A DNA stretch of 9,349 nucleotides from an uncultured Kouleothrix sp. (GTDB lineage Bacteria; Chloroflexota; Chloroflexia; Chloroflexales; Roseiflexaceae). The translations under genes were made by a program, and so were the position numbers. The notes under the pieces were generated by a model, which had not been told where the DNA came from, made no database searches, and saw only the letters and a program-made list of their open reading frames with translations. Positions 1 through 6,033 of the stretch are shown here, piece by piece. The stretch is taken from the NCBI GenBank assembly GCA_937858455.1, contig CALLYN010000558.1, positions 1 through 9,349 on the forward strand, written 5' to 3'. Each line of letters begins with the position of its first letter. The stretch's first letter is position 1.

Positions 1-1
1 C

Positions 2-661
2 GTGCTGCGCGACCCGGCCCGCCGCAGGGCTTACGATGCCAGCATTGGCGCCGCGCCAGCCGCAGGCGCGCGCGCGCCCCGCCGTGGCCTCAGCCGGCGC
101 GAGATCGCAATGGCGGTTGGTGGCGCGCTGCTTGGCCTGATCGTCATCGCGGTGGTGTGGGTCGTCTCGGGCCAGCAGGCGGCGGCGAGCCTGCCGCCCG
201 CAGCCGAGGTGCGCCGGCCGGCCAGCGATTTCGCGCTGCCCACGCTCGACGGCCAGCAAGTGCGCCTGAGCGACTACCGCGGCAAAGTCGTGCTGCTGAA
301 CTTCTGGTATACCAACTGCGCGCCCTGCCGCGAAGAAACGCCCGCGCTTCAGGCCGCCTACGAGAAGCTCAGCGCCCAGGGCTTGCAGATCATCGGCGTG
401 AATGTGCGCGAGAACGAGCGCAAAGGCGCCGACGGCGACGCCGATATTCGCAAATTCCTTACCGAGCATCATGTCACATACCCGATCGCACTCGACGGCG
501 ACAGCAGCGTTGACCGGGCCTACCAGGTGTATGTACTGCCAACCAGCTTCTTGATCGATCGGGAAGGCAACGTCCGCTTTCTGCTCTTTAGCGCGATGAC
601 GACACAGGATGTCGAGGCGCTATTCAACAAACTACAGCAAGAAACGTCGGCGCAACGCTGA
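2..661 (+). CDS. J-domain / transmembrane / TlpA-like thioredoxin protein (5' partial)
   Basis: Probable membrane-anchored thiol-disulfide oxidoreductase; the left edge cuts the gene. The first visible residues, VLRDPARRRAYD, match the conserved end of a DnaJ J domain, so the missing part should hold the rest of it, including the HPD motif. An Ala/Arg-rich linker follows, then one hydrophobic segment (fragment residues about 36-55) with Arg before it, consistent with an inside-to-outside topology. A redoxin domain fills residues about 74-214: the entry motif DFALPTLDG, an active site WYTNCAPC (C106 and C109) and the cis-proline loop LPTSFLID (P180). The CxPC site resembles ResA and TlpA, which reduce extracytoplasmic disulfides, for example in cytochrome c maturation. 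The substrate here is unknown. The GTG at position 2 is an internal Val codon of the J domain, not a start. The stop TGA at 659-661 is 18 bases before the response regulator, suggesting co-transcription. The redoxin assignment is firm; the J domain rests on its last helix only. Confidence 0.85.
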   Translation: MLRDPARRRAYDASIGAAPAAGARAPRRGLSRREIAMAVGGALLGLIVIAVVWVVSGQQAAASLPPAAEVRRPASDFALPTLDGQQVRLSDYRGKVVLLNFWYTNCAPCREETPALQAAYEKLSAQGLQIIGVNVRENERKGADGDADIRKFLTEHHVTYPIALDGDSSVDRAYQVYVLPTSFLIDREGNVRFLLFSAMTTQDVEALFNKLQQETSAQR

Positions 662-679
662 CAGGCGAGCGAGGGGTGT

Positions 680-1360
680 ATGCAGCAACGGAGAATTCTA
701 ATCGTCGACGATGAATCGGGGTTGCGCGAGCTTGTGCGGATCAACCTTGAGCACGAGGGTTTTGCCGTGCTCCAGGCCGAAAACGGCGTGCAAGGCGTGA
801 TGATGACCCAGGAGCACCAGCCCGATCTGGTGATCATGGACTTGATGATGCCCGAGATGGACGGCTGGGAGGCGTGCCGCAAGCTGCGCGAGTTCTCGCA
901 GGTGCCGGTGCTTATGCTCACGGCGCGCGTGCAGAGCCAGGATATCGTGACCGGCCTCGACAGCGGCGCCGACGATTACCTCGGCAAGCCGTTCAACATG
1001 GACGAGCTGATGGCGCGCGTGCGTGCGCTGCTGCGGCGCGTGCCATCGCCCAACCGGCCCGTCACCGCCGGCAACGGCGAGATCCAGATCGAAAAGCAGA
1101 AGCGCGAGGTGCGCGTGCGCGCCGACATCGTCGACCTGACGCCTACCGAGTACGATCTGCTGCTGCTGCTGGCCGAGAACGCCGGCGCGGTGATGGAGCA
1201 CGAGGCGCTGCTGCGCGGCGTGTGGGGCCAGGAGTATACCAAAGATAACGACTACCTCAAGGTGTATATCTGGCACCTGCGCCGCAAGATCGAAACCGAC
1301 CCGCGCGACCCGAAGATCCTGCTGACCGAGTGGGGCGTGGGGTATCGGCTTGTCCCCTAG
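680..1360 (+). CDS. OmpR/PhoB-family two-component response regulator
   Basis: DNA-binding response regulator of 226 residues, the usual family length. The receiver domain (residues 1-118) has the acidic pair D10-D11, phospho-acceptor D54 in IMDLMMPEMDG, switch residue T81 and K103 in GKPF. A winged-helix Trans_reg_C domain (about 128-226) has the typical features PTEYDLLLLLAENAG, a recognition-helix region around YLKVYIWHLRRKI, and the ending GVGYRLVP. It should be phosphorylated by a histidine kinase and bind direct repeats near promoters. No kinase lies in the window: downstream is proB and upstream the thioredoxin protein, so it is an orphan here unless a kinase lies further left. A GAGGGG stretch at 671-676 is the likely ribosome binding site, although only 3 bases from the ATG. 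The 18-base gap to the upstream stop suggests one transcript. Family is certain; regulon unknown. Confidence 0.95.
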   Translation: MQQRRILIVDDESGLRELVRINLEHEGFAVLQAENGVQGVMMTQEHQPDLVIMDLMMPEMDGWEACRKLREFSQVPVLMLTARVQSQDIVTGLDSGADDYLGKPFNMDELMARVRALLRRVPSPNRPVTAGNGEIQIEKQKREVRVRADIVDLTPTEYDLLLLLAENAGAVMEHEALLRGVWGQEYTKDNDYLKVYIWHLRRKIETDPRDPKILLTEWGVGYRLVP

Positions 1361-1369
1361 CATAAGCAG

Positions 1370-1440
1370 TCGGGCGTCGGGCGTCGGAAGCAGCTGCTCT
1401 GCTAGCGCCCGGCGCCTGGCTCATAACTCCTGACTTCTGA
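1370..1440. repeat. Short heptamer repeats before proB
   Basis: The 83-base gap before proB has TCGGGCG repeated about 2.5 times (1370-1387), a perfect 10-base palindrome AGCAGCTGCT (1389-1398) and two near-identical heptamers CTCCTGA CTTCTGA (1427-1440). No clear promoter or terminator is visible here. Confidence 0.5.
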
Positions 1441-1443
1441 TCT

Positions 1444-2544
1444 ATGCTTTCCAAACGCATCGTCGTCAAGCTCGGCACCAACGTGCTCACCGCCGGCACC
1501 GATCACATCCACCGCCCGCGCTTGGTCGACTTGGTGCGCCAGATCGCCGCAGCGCGCGCGCGCGGCGTCGAGGTGGTGCTGGTCAGCTCGGGCGCGGTGG
1601 CGGCCGGCCGCGAGCGGCTGCAGTTCCCGCCACGGCGCAAAGACCTACCGTTCAAACAGCTGCTGGCGGCGGTGGGCCAGAGCCGCCTGATGCACATCTA
1701 CGAGCAGATCTTCGACCTGTACAGCATTGCGGTGGCCCAGACGCTGCTGACGCGCGAAGACCTGCGCGACCGCCACCGCTACCTCAACGCCCGCAATACC
1801 CTGCTGGCCTGCCTGCTGCACGGCGTGCTGCCGATCATCAACGAAAACGACGTGGTGGCGGTCGACGAGATCCGCCTTGGCGATAACGATACGCTCTCGG
1901 CGCTGGTGGCCAACCTGGTCGACGCCGACCTGCTGCTGATCCTGAGCGATATCGACGGGCTGTACTCGGCCGACCCGCGCCGCGACCCCGCCGCGAAGCT
2001 CATCCCCGAGGTGCGCGCGATCGACGACGCGATCTACGCGCTGGCGGGCGGCAGCAATACGCGCGGCACCGGCGGCATGCTCACCAAGATCCACGCCGCC
2101 GACCTTGCGACGCACAGCGGCACGGCGGTGGTGATCGCCAGTGGCGCCACGCCCGAGGTGATTCTGCAGGTGCTCGACGGCGCGCTGCTTGGCACGCGCT
2201 TTCCGGCGATCGCCAGCCGGCTCGAAAGCCGCAAGCGCTGGGTGCTTGCCGAGGTGGCGCGCCACAGCCGGGTGCTGGCCGACAGCGGCGCGGCGCGCGC
2301 GCTCACCGAGGGCGGCAAAAGCCTGCTGCCCGCCGGCGTCGTCGGCGTCGAGGGCGATTTCGAGCGCGGCCAGACGATCCGGATCTTCAACGGCGCCGGC
2401 CAGGAGATCGCCCGCGGCCTGGCGCAGTATGGCGCGCGCGACCTGCGGATGATCAAGGGGATGCGCTCAAACCAGATCGCCGAGACGCTTGGCTACGACT
2501 ACGGGCCTGAGGTTGTGCACCGCGACGATATGGTGCTGCTGTAG
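1444..2544 (+). CDS. proB: Glutamate 5-kinase with C-terminal PUA domain
   Basis: Phosphorylates L-glutamate with ATP to gamma-glutamyl phosphate, the first and normally feedback-controlled step of proline synthesis, in the cytoplasm. The 366-residue length is that of the two-domain enzyme. The amino acid kinase domain (about 5-255) begins IVVKLGTNVL with K9, then VLVSSGAVAAGRERL, the glutamate-binding stretch IINENDVVAV (131-140) and RLGDNDTLSALVA, and the nucleotide-binding parts LSDIDGLYSADPR (167-179) and GTGGMLTKIHAA (208-219). A PUA domain follows (about 275-356), ending with SNQIAETLGY. The ATG at 1444 is the first possible start, because an in-frame TGA lies at 1438-1440; it gives the expected family N-terminus. 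No Shine-Dalgarno sequence is visible before it. proA follows on the same strand after an unusually long 255-base spacer. Confidence 0.97.
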   Translation: MLSKRIVVKLGTNVLTAGTDHIHRPRLVDLVRQIAAARARGVEVVLVSSGAVAAGRERLQFPPRRKDLPFKQLLAAVGQSRLMHIYEQIFDLYSIAVAQTLLTREDLRDRHRYLNARNTLLACLLHGVLPIINENDVVAVDEIRLGDNDTLSALVANLVDADLLLILSDIDGLYSADPRRDPAAKLIPEVRAIDDAIYALAGGSNTRGTGGMLTKIHAADLATHSGTAVVIASGATPEVILQVLDGALLGTRFPAIASRLESRKRWVLAEVARHSRVLADSGAARALTEGGKSLLPAGVVGVEGDFERGQTIRIFNGAGQEIARGLAQYGARDLRMIKGMRSNQIAETLGYDYGPEVVHRDDMVLL

Positions 2545-2561
2545 TCGCCTGGCGGCCAGTA

Positions 2562-2635
2562 GATGCCGAGCTTACGCAGTTGCGGCTGCGGCATCGCACG
2601 CAGATCCATCACCACAGAGTGCGCCAGCTGCGTGC
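2562..2635 (+). promoter_or_regulatory. Two abutting stem-loops in the proB-proA spacer
   Basis: GATGCCG at 2562-2568 pairs with CGGCATC at 2589-2595, extended inward by AGC/GCT with one bulged G. Immediately next to it GCACGCAG (2596-2603) pairs perfectly with CTGCGTGC (2628-2635). Neither stem has a U tract, so simple intrinsic termination is unlikely. With the larger inverted repeat downstream they form a chain of stems filling the spacer. The pairings are seen directly; a regulatory RNA role is inference. Confidence 0.4.
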
Positions 2636-2646
2636 GGCTTACCAGG

Positions 2647-2778
2647 ACACGAGAAACGCGGTGGGTGTTTTGCCTTCGGCAGAGCGGTACTTTTCATTGA
2701 TCGTGCGCAGAAGATCGGCAGTGCCATGCTGCCGCAGGCAGAATCAACTGGCGACGCGGGCCACTGCGTTTCTCGTGT
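2647..2778 (+). repeat. Long inverted repeat enclosing two hairpins, upstream of proA
   Basis: The 18-mer ACACGAGAAACGCGGTGG (2647-2664) is complementary to CCACTGCGTTTCTCGTGT (2761-2778) with one mismatch (G-T, a wobble in RNA). Between the arms are two hairpins: TGCC-TTC-GGCA (2671-2681) and CGGCAG/CTGCCG (2716-2734). TTACCA occurs just outside or at both ends (2639-2644 and 2778-2783). Two readings fit: a junction-type leader RNA whose closing helix ends six bases before the proA Shine-Dalgarno sequence, or a small palindrome-ended mobile element with a target duplication. No protein-coding sequence is evident. Confidence 0.65.
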
Positions 2779-2784
2779 TACCAC

Positions 2785-2790
2785 GGAGAG
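2785..2790 (+). promoter_or_regulatory. Ribosome binding site of proA
   Basis: GGAGAG lies 9 bases before the ATG at 2800 and fixes that start. It sits directly after the right arm of the inverted repeat, so a change in that fold could affect its access. Confidence 0.75.
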
Positions 2791-2799
2791 AGAAACCGA

Positions 2800-4065
2800 A
2801 TGATTGACCTGAACGAGATCGGCCAGCGCGCGCGCGCGGCCGCCCGAACGCTGGCGCTGGCCGATACCACGCGCAAGAATGCCGCGCTTGAGGCCATCGC
2901 CGCGGCGCTGCTCGAGCGCGCCGACGAAGTGCTGGCGGCCAATGCCGGCGACATGGAGCGCGGGCGCGCGGCCGGTATGTCGCCCGCGCTGCTCGACCGG
3001 ATGCTGCTCACGCGGGCGCGGCTGGAGGCGATCGCCGCCGATACCCTCACCGTGGTGCGCCTACCCGACCCGGTCGGCGAGCAGTTCGACCAGGCGCTGC
3101 TGCCGAATGGGCTGCGCGTACACCGGCGGCGCGTGCCGCTGGGCGTGGTGGGCGTGATCTACGAGGCCCGCCCGAACGTCACCGTCGACATCGCGGCGCT
3201 GTGCCTGAAATCGGGCAACGCGGCGATCCTGCGCGGCGGCAAAGAGATCGTCGGCTCGTGCGCGGCGCTCACCGGCGTGATCCGCGCCGGCCTCGCGGCG
3301 GCCGGGCTGCCGGCCGACGCCATTCAGGTGATCGACGACCCCGATCGCGCACTGGTCGAGCAGCTGCTCCGGCTCGACCGCTATGTCGACGTGATCATCC
3401 CGCGCGGTGGCGCGGCGCTACACCAGTTCTGCCGCGAGAAAGCAACCATTCCGGTGATCACCGGCGGGATCGGCGTATGCCACGTATATGTCGACGCGGC
3501 GGCCGACCTGGCCAAGGCAGTGCCAATCATTCGCAACGCAAAAGTGCAGCGCCCAAGCGTCTGCAATGCGCTCGACACGGTGCTGGTGCACCGCAGCATT
3601 GCCGCCGAGGCGCTGCCGGCGATTGCCCGCGATCTGCTGGCGCATAGCGTCGAGCTACGCGCCGACGAAGAGTCGCTGGCGATTTTGAAGGGTGCCGGCC
3701 TGGCGGGCGAGCGCGTTGTGCCGGCACAGGCCAGCGATTTTGGCACCGAGTTCATGGCGCTGGTGCTCTCGGCGCGCGTGGTCGATGGGCTGGACGACGC
3801 GCTGGAGCATATCGCGCGCTATGGCGACCACTCCGACGCGATCGTCACCGAGGACCGCGCCGCCGCCGACCGGTTTGTCGCGGCGGTTGACTCGTCGGCG
3901 GTGTTCGTGAACGCCTCGACGCGCTTCAACGACGGCGGCCAGCTGGGGCTAGGCGCCGAGATCGCAGTCAGCACGCAAAAGCTGCACGTGCGCGGGCCAA
4001 TGGCGCTGCGCGAGCTGACAACCTACAAATGGGTGATCGAGGGCGATGGCCACGTGCGGCCGTGA
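2800..4065 (+). CDS. proA: Gamma-glutamyl phosphate reductase
   Basis: NADPH-dependent reduction of gamma-glutamyl phosphate to glutamate 5-semialdehyde, which cyclises to pyrroline-5-carboxylate; step two of proline synthesis. The 421 residues match the family length. It has the aldehyde dehydrogenase fold: an N-terminal cofactor domain with [19 protein letters not shown] (112-130) and [15 protein letters not shown] (135-149), the segment [14 protein letters not shown] (197-210), and the catalytic cysteine C255 in [11 protein letters not shown]. The C-terminal part contains [24 protein letters not shown] and [18 protein letters not shown], both family hallmarks. GGAGAG 9 bases upstream supports the ATG at 2800. 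The substrate is unstable and ProB and ProA are thought to pass it on directly, so co-expression with the upstream proB is expected. No proC is in the window. An intrinsic terminator follows 33 bases after the stop. Confidence 0.98.
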   Translation: MIDLNEIGQRARAAARTLALADTTRKNAALEAIAAALLERADEVLAANAGDMERGRAAGMSPALLDRMLLTRARLEAIAADTLTVVRLPDPVGEQFDQALLPNGLRVHRRRVPLGVVGVIYEARPNVTVDIAALCLKSGNAAILRGGKEIVGSCAALTGVIRAGLAAAGLPADAIQVIDDPDRALVEQLLRLDRYVDVIIPRGGAALHQFCREKATIPVITGGIGVCHVYVDAAADLAKAVPIIRNAKVQRPSVCNALDTVLVHRSIAAEALPAIARDLLAHSVELRADEESLAILKGAGLAGERVVPAQASDFGTEFMALVLSARVVDGLDDALEHIARYGDHSDAIVTEDRAAADRFVAAVDSSAVFVNASTRFNDGGQLGLGAEIAVSTQKLHVRGPMALRELTTYKWVIEGDGHVRP

Positions 4066-4097
4066 TCGGCGCGCTGAGCGCCTGCGCTATGGTGGGG

Positions 4098-4133
4098 GTT
4101 CGGGGGCGCAAAGCCGCCCCTGAACTTCTTTTT
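4098..4133 (+). terminator. Intrinsic terminator after proA (hairpin A of the double-hairpin element)
   Basis: GTTCGGGGGCG (4098-4108) pairs with CGCCCCTGAAC (4115-4125), 11 pairs including one G-U, with a six-base loop. TTCTTTTT (4126-4133) follows directly. This is a standard rho-independent terminator for proB/proA. It is also one half of an element repeated elsewhere in the window. Confidence 0.85.
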
Positions 4134-4172
4134 GTGTTGCCCTACGTGGCGAAGCCACGTAGGGCAACACAA
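4132..4172. repeat. Perfect 19-bp palindromic hairpin (hairpin B, copy 1)
   Basis: TGTGTTGCCCTACGTGGC (4133-4150), a GAA loop and the exact complement at 4154-4171, plus one further T-A pair. It starts inside the U-tract of the preceding terminator. Being symmetrical, it lies between convergent proA and desaturase and could also end transcripts arriving from the right, though no U-tract is seen on that strand. Confidence 0.85.
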
Positions 4173-4205
4173 TCTATACGTGATCAAGCGAACAGCGTAT
4201 CAGTA

Positions 4206-5054
4206 CTAGGCCGAGGGTGTTTCGGGGCGGCGTGCCAGGCGCGCCTGCATATTCTCGAACGACACGCGGCAGACATTCCACACCAGCCCGGTGGCCTCGA
4301 GCAGCCGGATGATATAGGCCGAAAGGTCGAACTGCCACCAGCGCATCCCGTGAAACGCCGAGCGCGGGAAGGCGTGGTGGTTGTTGTGCCAGCCCTCGCC
4401 AAACGCCAGCAGCCCCACCAGCCAGTGATTGCGGCTTTCGTCGGCGGTGTCGAACATGCGCCCGCCGAAGGTATGGCAGACAGAGTTCACGCTCCAGGTG
4501 ACGTGGTGCGTCAGGAACACCCGCACCAGCCCGCCCCAGAGCACCCCGCGCCAGCCGCCCAGCAGGTACGGGATCACAAACCCCAGCACCGCCCACACAA
4601 AGAACGTATTGCTCATAAACATCACGAGCTTGTCCTTCAGCAGCCAGCGGCCATACGTCTCGGGCTCGGCGTGGTACACATTCATGAACCAGCCCATGTG
4701 CGCGTGAAAAAAGCCGTGCAGCGGGCTGTGCGGGTCGTCGTCGGCGTCGGTGTTGGCGTGATGCTTAATGTGGATCGAAGCCCAGTCGAGCGCCGGGCCT
4801 TCCATCGCCATCGAGCCGAGCATCAGAAAGAAAAAACGCACCGCCGGGTGCGCTTCAAAGCTGCGGTGCGTCAGCATGCGGTGGTAGCCGATTGTGATGC
4901 CAAGCGCGCTGAAGAGATACATGCCGGCCAAGATCGCGACATCGCGCCAGCCGACGAGGCGCTGCCAGAGCAGCCAGATTGCAAACAGAGTGCCGAGCAG
5001 TGGAACGGTGACCAGCAGAATGAGAAAGATCCTCTCGAGGCGGGTACGCAGCAT
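4206..5054 (-). CDS. Membrane fatty acid desaturase (delta-9, stearoyl-CoA/acyl-lipid type)
   Basis: Introduces a double bond into a fatty acyl chain, using O2 and a di-iron centre at the cytoplasmic face of the membrane. It would keep the membrane fluid, typically in response to cold. The 282 residues contain the three histidine boxes: GYHRMLTH (H58 and H63), HIKHH (95-99) and HNNHH (223-227). A further family histidine is in SVNSVCHTFG (H194). Hydrophobic stretches at about 8-30, 40-56, 71-86, 145-165 and 170-187 fit the usual four-helix plan. The GEGWHNNHHAFPRSA region is typical of delta-9 enzymes acting on acyl-CoA or acyl-lipid. The ATG at 5054 is the first good start; no clear Shine-Dalgarno sequence precedes it. 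The probable promoter lies about 100 bases upstream. No electron donor (ferredoxin, rubredoxin or cytochrome b5) is fused or adjacent. Regiospecificity cannot be proven from sequence. Confidence 0.93.
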   Translation of the reverse strand: MLRTRLERIFLILLVTVPLLGTLFAIWLLWQRLVGWRDVAILAGMYLFSALGITIGYHRMLTHRSFEAHPAVRFFFLMLGSMAMEGPALDWASIHIKHHANTDADDDPHSPLHGFFHAHMGWFMNVYHAEPETYGRWLLKDKLVMFMSNTFFVWAVLGFVIPYLLGGWRGVLWGGLVRVFLTHHVTWSVNSVCHTFGGRMFDTADESRNHWLVGLLAFGEGWHNNHHAFPRSAFHGMRWWQFDLSAYIIRLLEATGLVWNVCRVSFENMQARLARRPETPSA

Positions 5055-5154
5055 GAAGGTTCAATCTTTCTGTGCGAAGCCTGTTCAGCGCCACGTATGC
5101 GCACGCACGGCTGTGTCGCAGGCCGAAACAGGCGGTTTGTGATCAATGCCGCGC

Positions 5155-5163
5155 AGTATACCA
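5155..5163 (-). promoter_or_regulatory. Extended -10 promoter for the desaturase
   Basis: On the minus strand TGGTATACT is an extended -10 element (TG-n-TATACT) inside an AT-rich island; no good -35 lies 17 bases upstream. Transcription would start near 5148, giving a leader of about 94 bases. That leader holds a 7-bp inverted repeat, GCCTGTT (5079-5085) with AACAGGC (5127-5133). The same 12-mer, TGGTATACTGCG, precedes the PfkB kinase. Confidence 0.6.
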
Positions 5164-5246
5164 TATATATACGTACGCTTTGCGCCCGAATGCGGCTCGG
5201 AAGCTGTTCGGTTTTGGTGAAGCGGCGCCGGCCGGAGAGCGACGTG

Positions 5247-5276
5247 TTGCACAAGTTCCTGGCATAAATGTTGCAA
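5247..5276 (+). promoter_or_regulatory. TTGCACAAGTT and TTGCAA motifs upstream of the sigma promoter
   Basis: TTGCACAAGTT (5247-5257) and the palindrome TTGCAA (5271-5276) lie about two helical turns apart, just upstream of the -35. A third related site, TGCAAAG (5304-5310, first T part of TGTGCAAAG), is in the promoter spacer. The 11-mer recurs exactly over the -10 of the antiporter gene. A shared regulator is inferred; its identity is unknown. Confidence 0.35.
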
Positions 5277-5291
5277 TAGCTGTTCAATTTA

Positions 5292-5320
5292 TTGACAAGG
5301 CTGTGCAAAGGCTGTATAAT
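5292..5320 (+). promoter_or_regulatory. Perfect-consensus housekeeping promoter for the ECF sigma gene
   Basis: TTGACA (5292-5297), a 17-base spacer and TATAAT (5315-5320) match the sigma-70 consensus exactly. Transcription should start near 5327, leaving a leader of about 47 bases before the ATG at 5374. Confidence 0.85.
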
Positions 5321-5358
5321 GCGGCCATTCAAGAACCGGCGACACCGACCAGCGAATG

Positions 5359-5365
5359 AGGAAGG
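5359..5365 (+). promoter_or_regulatory. Ribosome binding site deciding the sigma factor start
   Basis: AGGAAGG is 8 bases before ATG 5374, ideal spacing. The upstream in-frame ATG at 5356 overlaps this site and has no such sequence before it, so 5374 is preferred. Confidence 0.7.
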
Positions 5366-5373
5366 CACCTGCC

Positions 5374-6030
5374 ATGGCTGCAAACACGCTCGGAAAAGCC
5401 ACCCGGCCGATTGTTAGCAGTGCGCGACAGCACGATGGAAGCCCTGCCACGAGCGATCTCGATCTGATGGCGGCGATTGCGCAGGGCGACAGCCAGGCGC
5501 TCGAGGTGCTGTACGACCGCTATGCCGCGATCGTCTACCGCATGGGCTTGCGGATGCTCAAGAACCCCGAGATGGCCGAAGACCTGGTGCAAGAGGTATT
5601 CTGGCGAGTATGGCGGCGCAGCGCCAGCTTCGAGCGCGAGCGTGGCCGGGTAGCGCAGTGGCTGTTTGGGATCGCGCACAACCTGTGCATCGACGAGCTG
5701 CGCCGGCTGCGCTCGCGGCCCACGCCGGTGTACGAAGACGTAGAGCACCCGATTATCCAGCAGCTGATCGACGAGCAGATGGACGTGCCGGCGGCGGCCT
5801 GGGCCACCGAGCAGCGCCGGGTGATCGCCGAGGTGCTGTGCGAGCTGCCGCAGGCGCAGCGCCAGGCGATCGAGCTGGCGTACTTTGGCGGCATGTCGCA
5901 CCAGGAGATCGCCACCAAGCTCAACCGGCCGCTCGGCACGATCAAGACGCGCGTACGTCTGGGGCTGCAAAAGTTGGGCGGCCTGCTCGAGGCGCGCGGC
6001 CTGCGGCCGAGCCTCTACTCCGACATCTAG
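5374..6030 (+). CDS. ECF-subfamily RNA polymerase sigma factor
   Basis: Alternative sigma factor of 218 residues with regions 2 and 4 only, as in the ECF (group 4) class. Region 2 (about 43-112) contains LYDRYAAIVYRMGLRML, MAEDLVQEVFWRVWRR and the promoter-melting stretch AQWLFGIAHNLCIDELRR. A longish linker (about 113-145) follows. Region 4 (about 146-202) contains LPQAQRQAIELAYFGGMSHQ, then EIATKLNRPLGTIKTRVRLGLQKL, the -35-binding helix-turn-helix. The start at 5374 is chosen for its ribosome binding site. The partner anti-sigma gene that commonly follows in an operon is absent: the next gene is a PfkB kinase on the other strand with a 3-base gap. The gene has a consensus housekeeping promoter of its own, so control is probably post-translational, by a distant anti-sigma, or by a repressor at the motifs upstream. 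The ECF group and target promoters are unknown. Confidence 0.93.
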   Translation: MAANTLGKATRPIVSSARQHDGSPATSDLDLMAAIAQGDSQALEVLYDRYAAIVYRMGLRMLKNPEMAEDLVQEVFWRVWRRSASFERERGRVAQWLFGIAHNLCIDELRRLRSRPTPVYEDVEHPIIQQLIDEQMDVPAAAWATEQRRVIAEVLCELPQAQRQAIELAYFGGMSHQEIATKLNRPLGTIKTRVRLGLQKLGGLLEARGLRPSLYSDI

Positions 6031-6033
6031 CCG

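Noticed and set aside
1361..1443. Terminator between the response regulator and proB
   Set aside because: There is a short palindrome but no stable stem followed by a T-run, so no terminator is called.
2647..2790. T-box leader controlling proA, suggested by TTACCACGG and the known tRNA-Pro T-box of Bacillus proBA
   Set aside because: The full T-box core (GGTGG-N-ACC with its antiterminator partner) and a Specifier stem with a proline codon were not found; the match is only partial.
2489..2807. Small plus-strand open frames in the proB-proA spacer
   Set aside because: They overlap the end of proB or start of proA, cross the inverted repeats, have no ribosome binding site and show no recognisable protein features.
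4029..5267. A 412-codon open frame on the plus strand across the desaturase
   Set aside because: It lies antisense to a gene with all three histidine boxes, runs through the proA terminator and two promoter regions, and its translation is rich in Arg, His, Gln and Pro without any recognisable domain. It is a product of GC-rich codon bias.
5356..5373. Upstream ATG 5356 as start of the sigma factor
   Set aside because: It overlaps AGGAAGG, which is ideally placed for ATG 5374, and has no ribosome binding site of its own. It would add only six residues.
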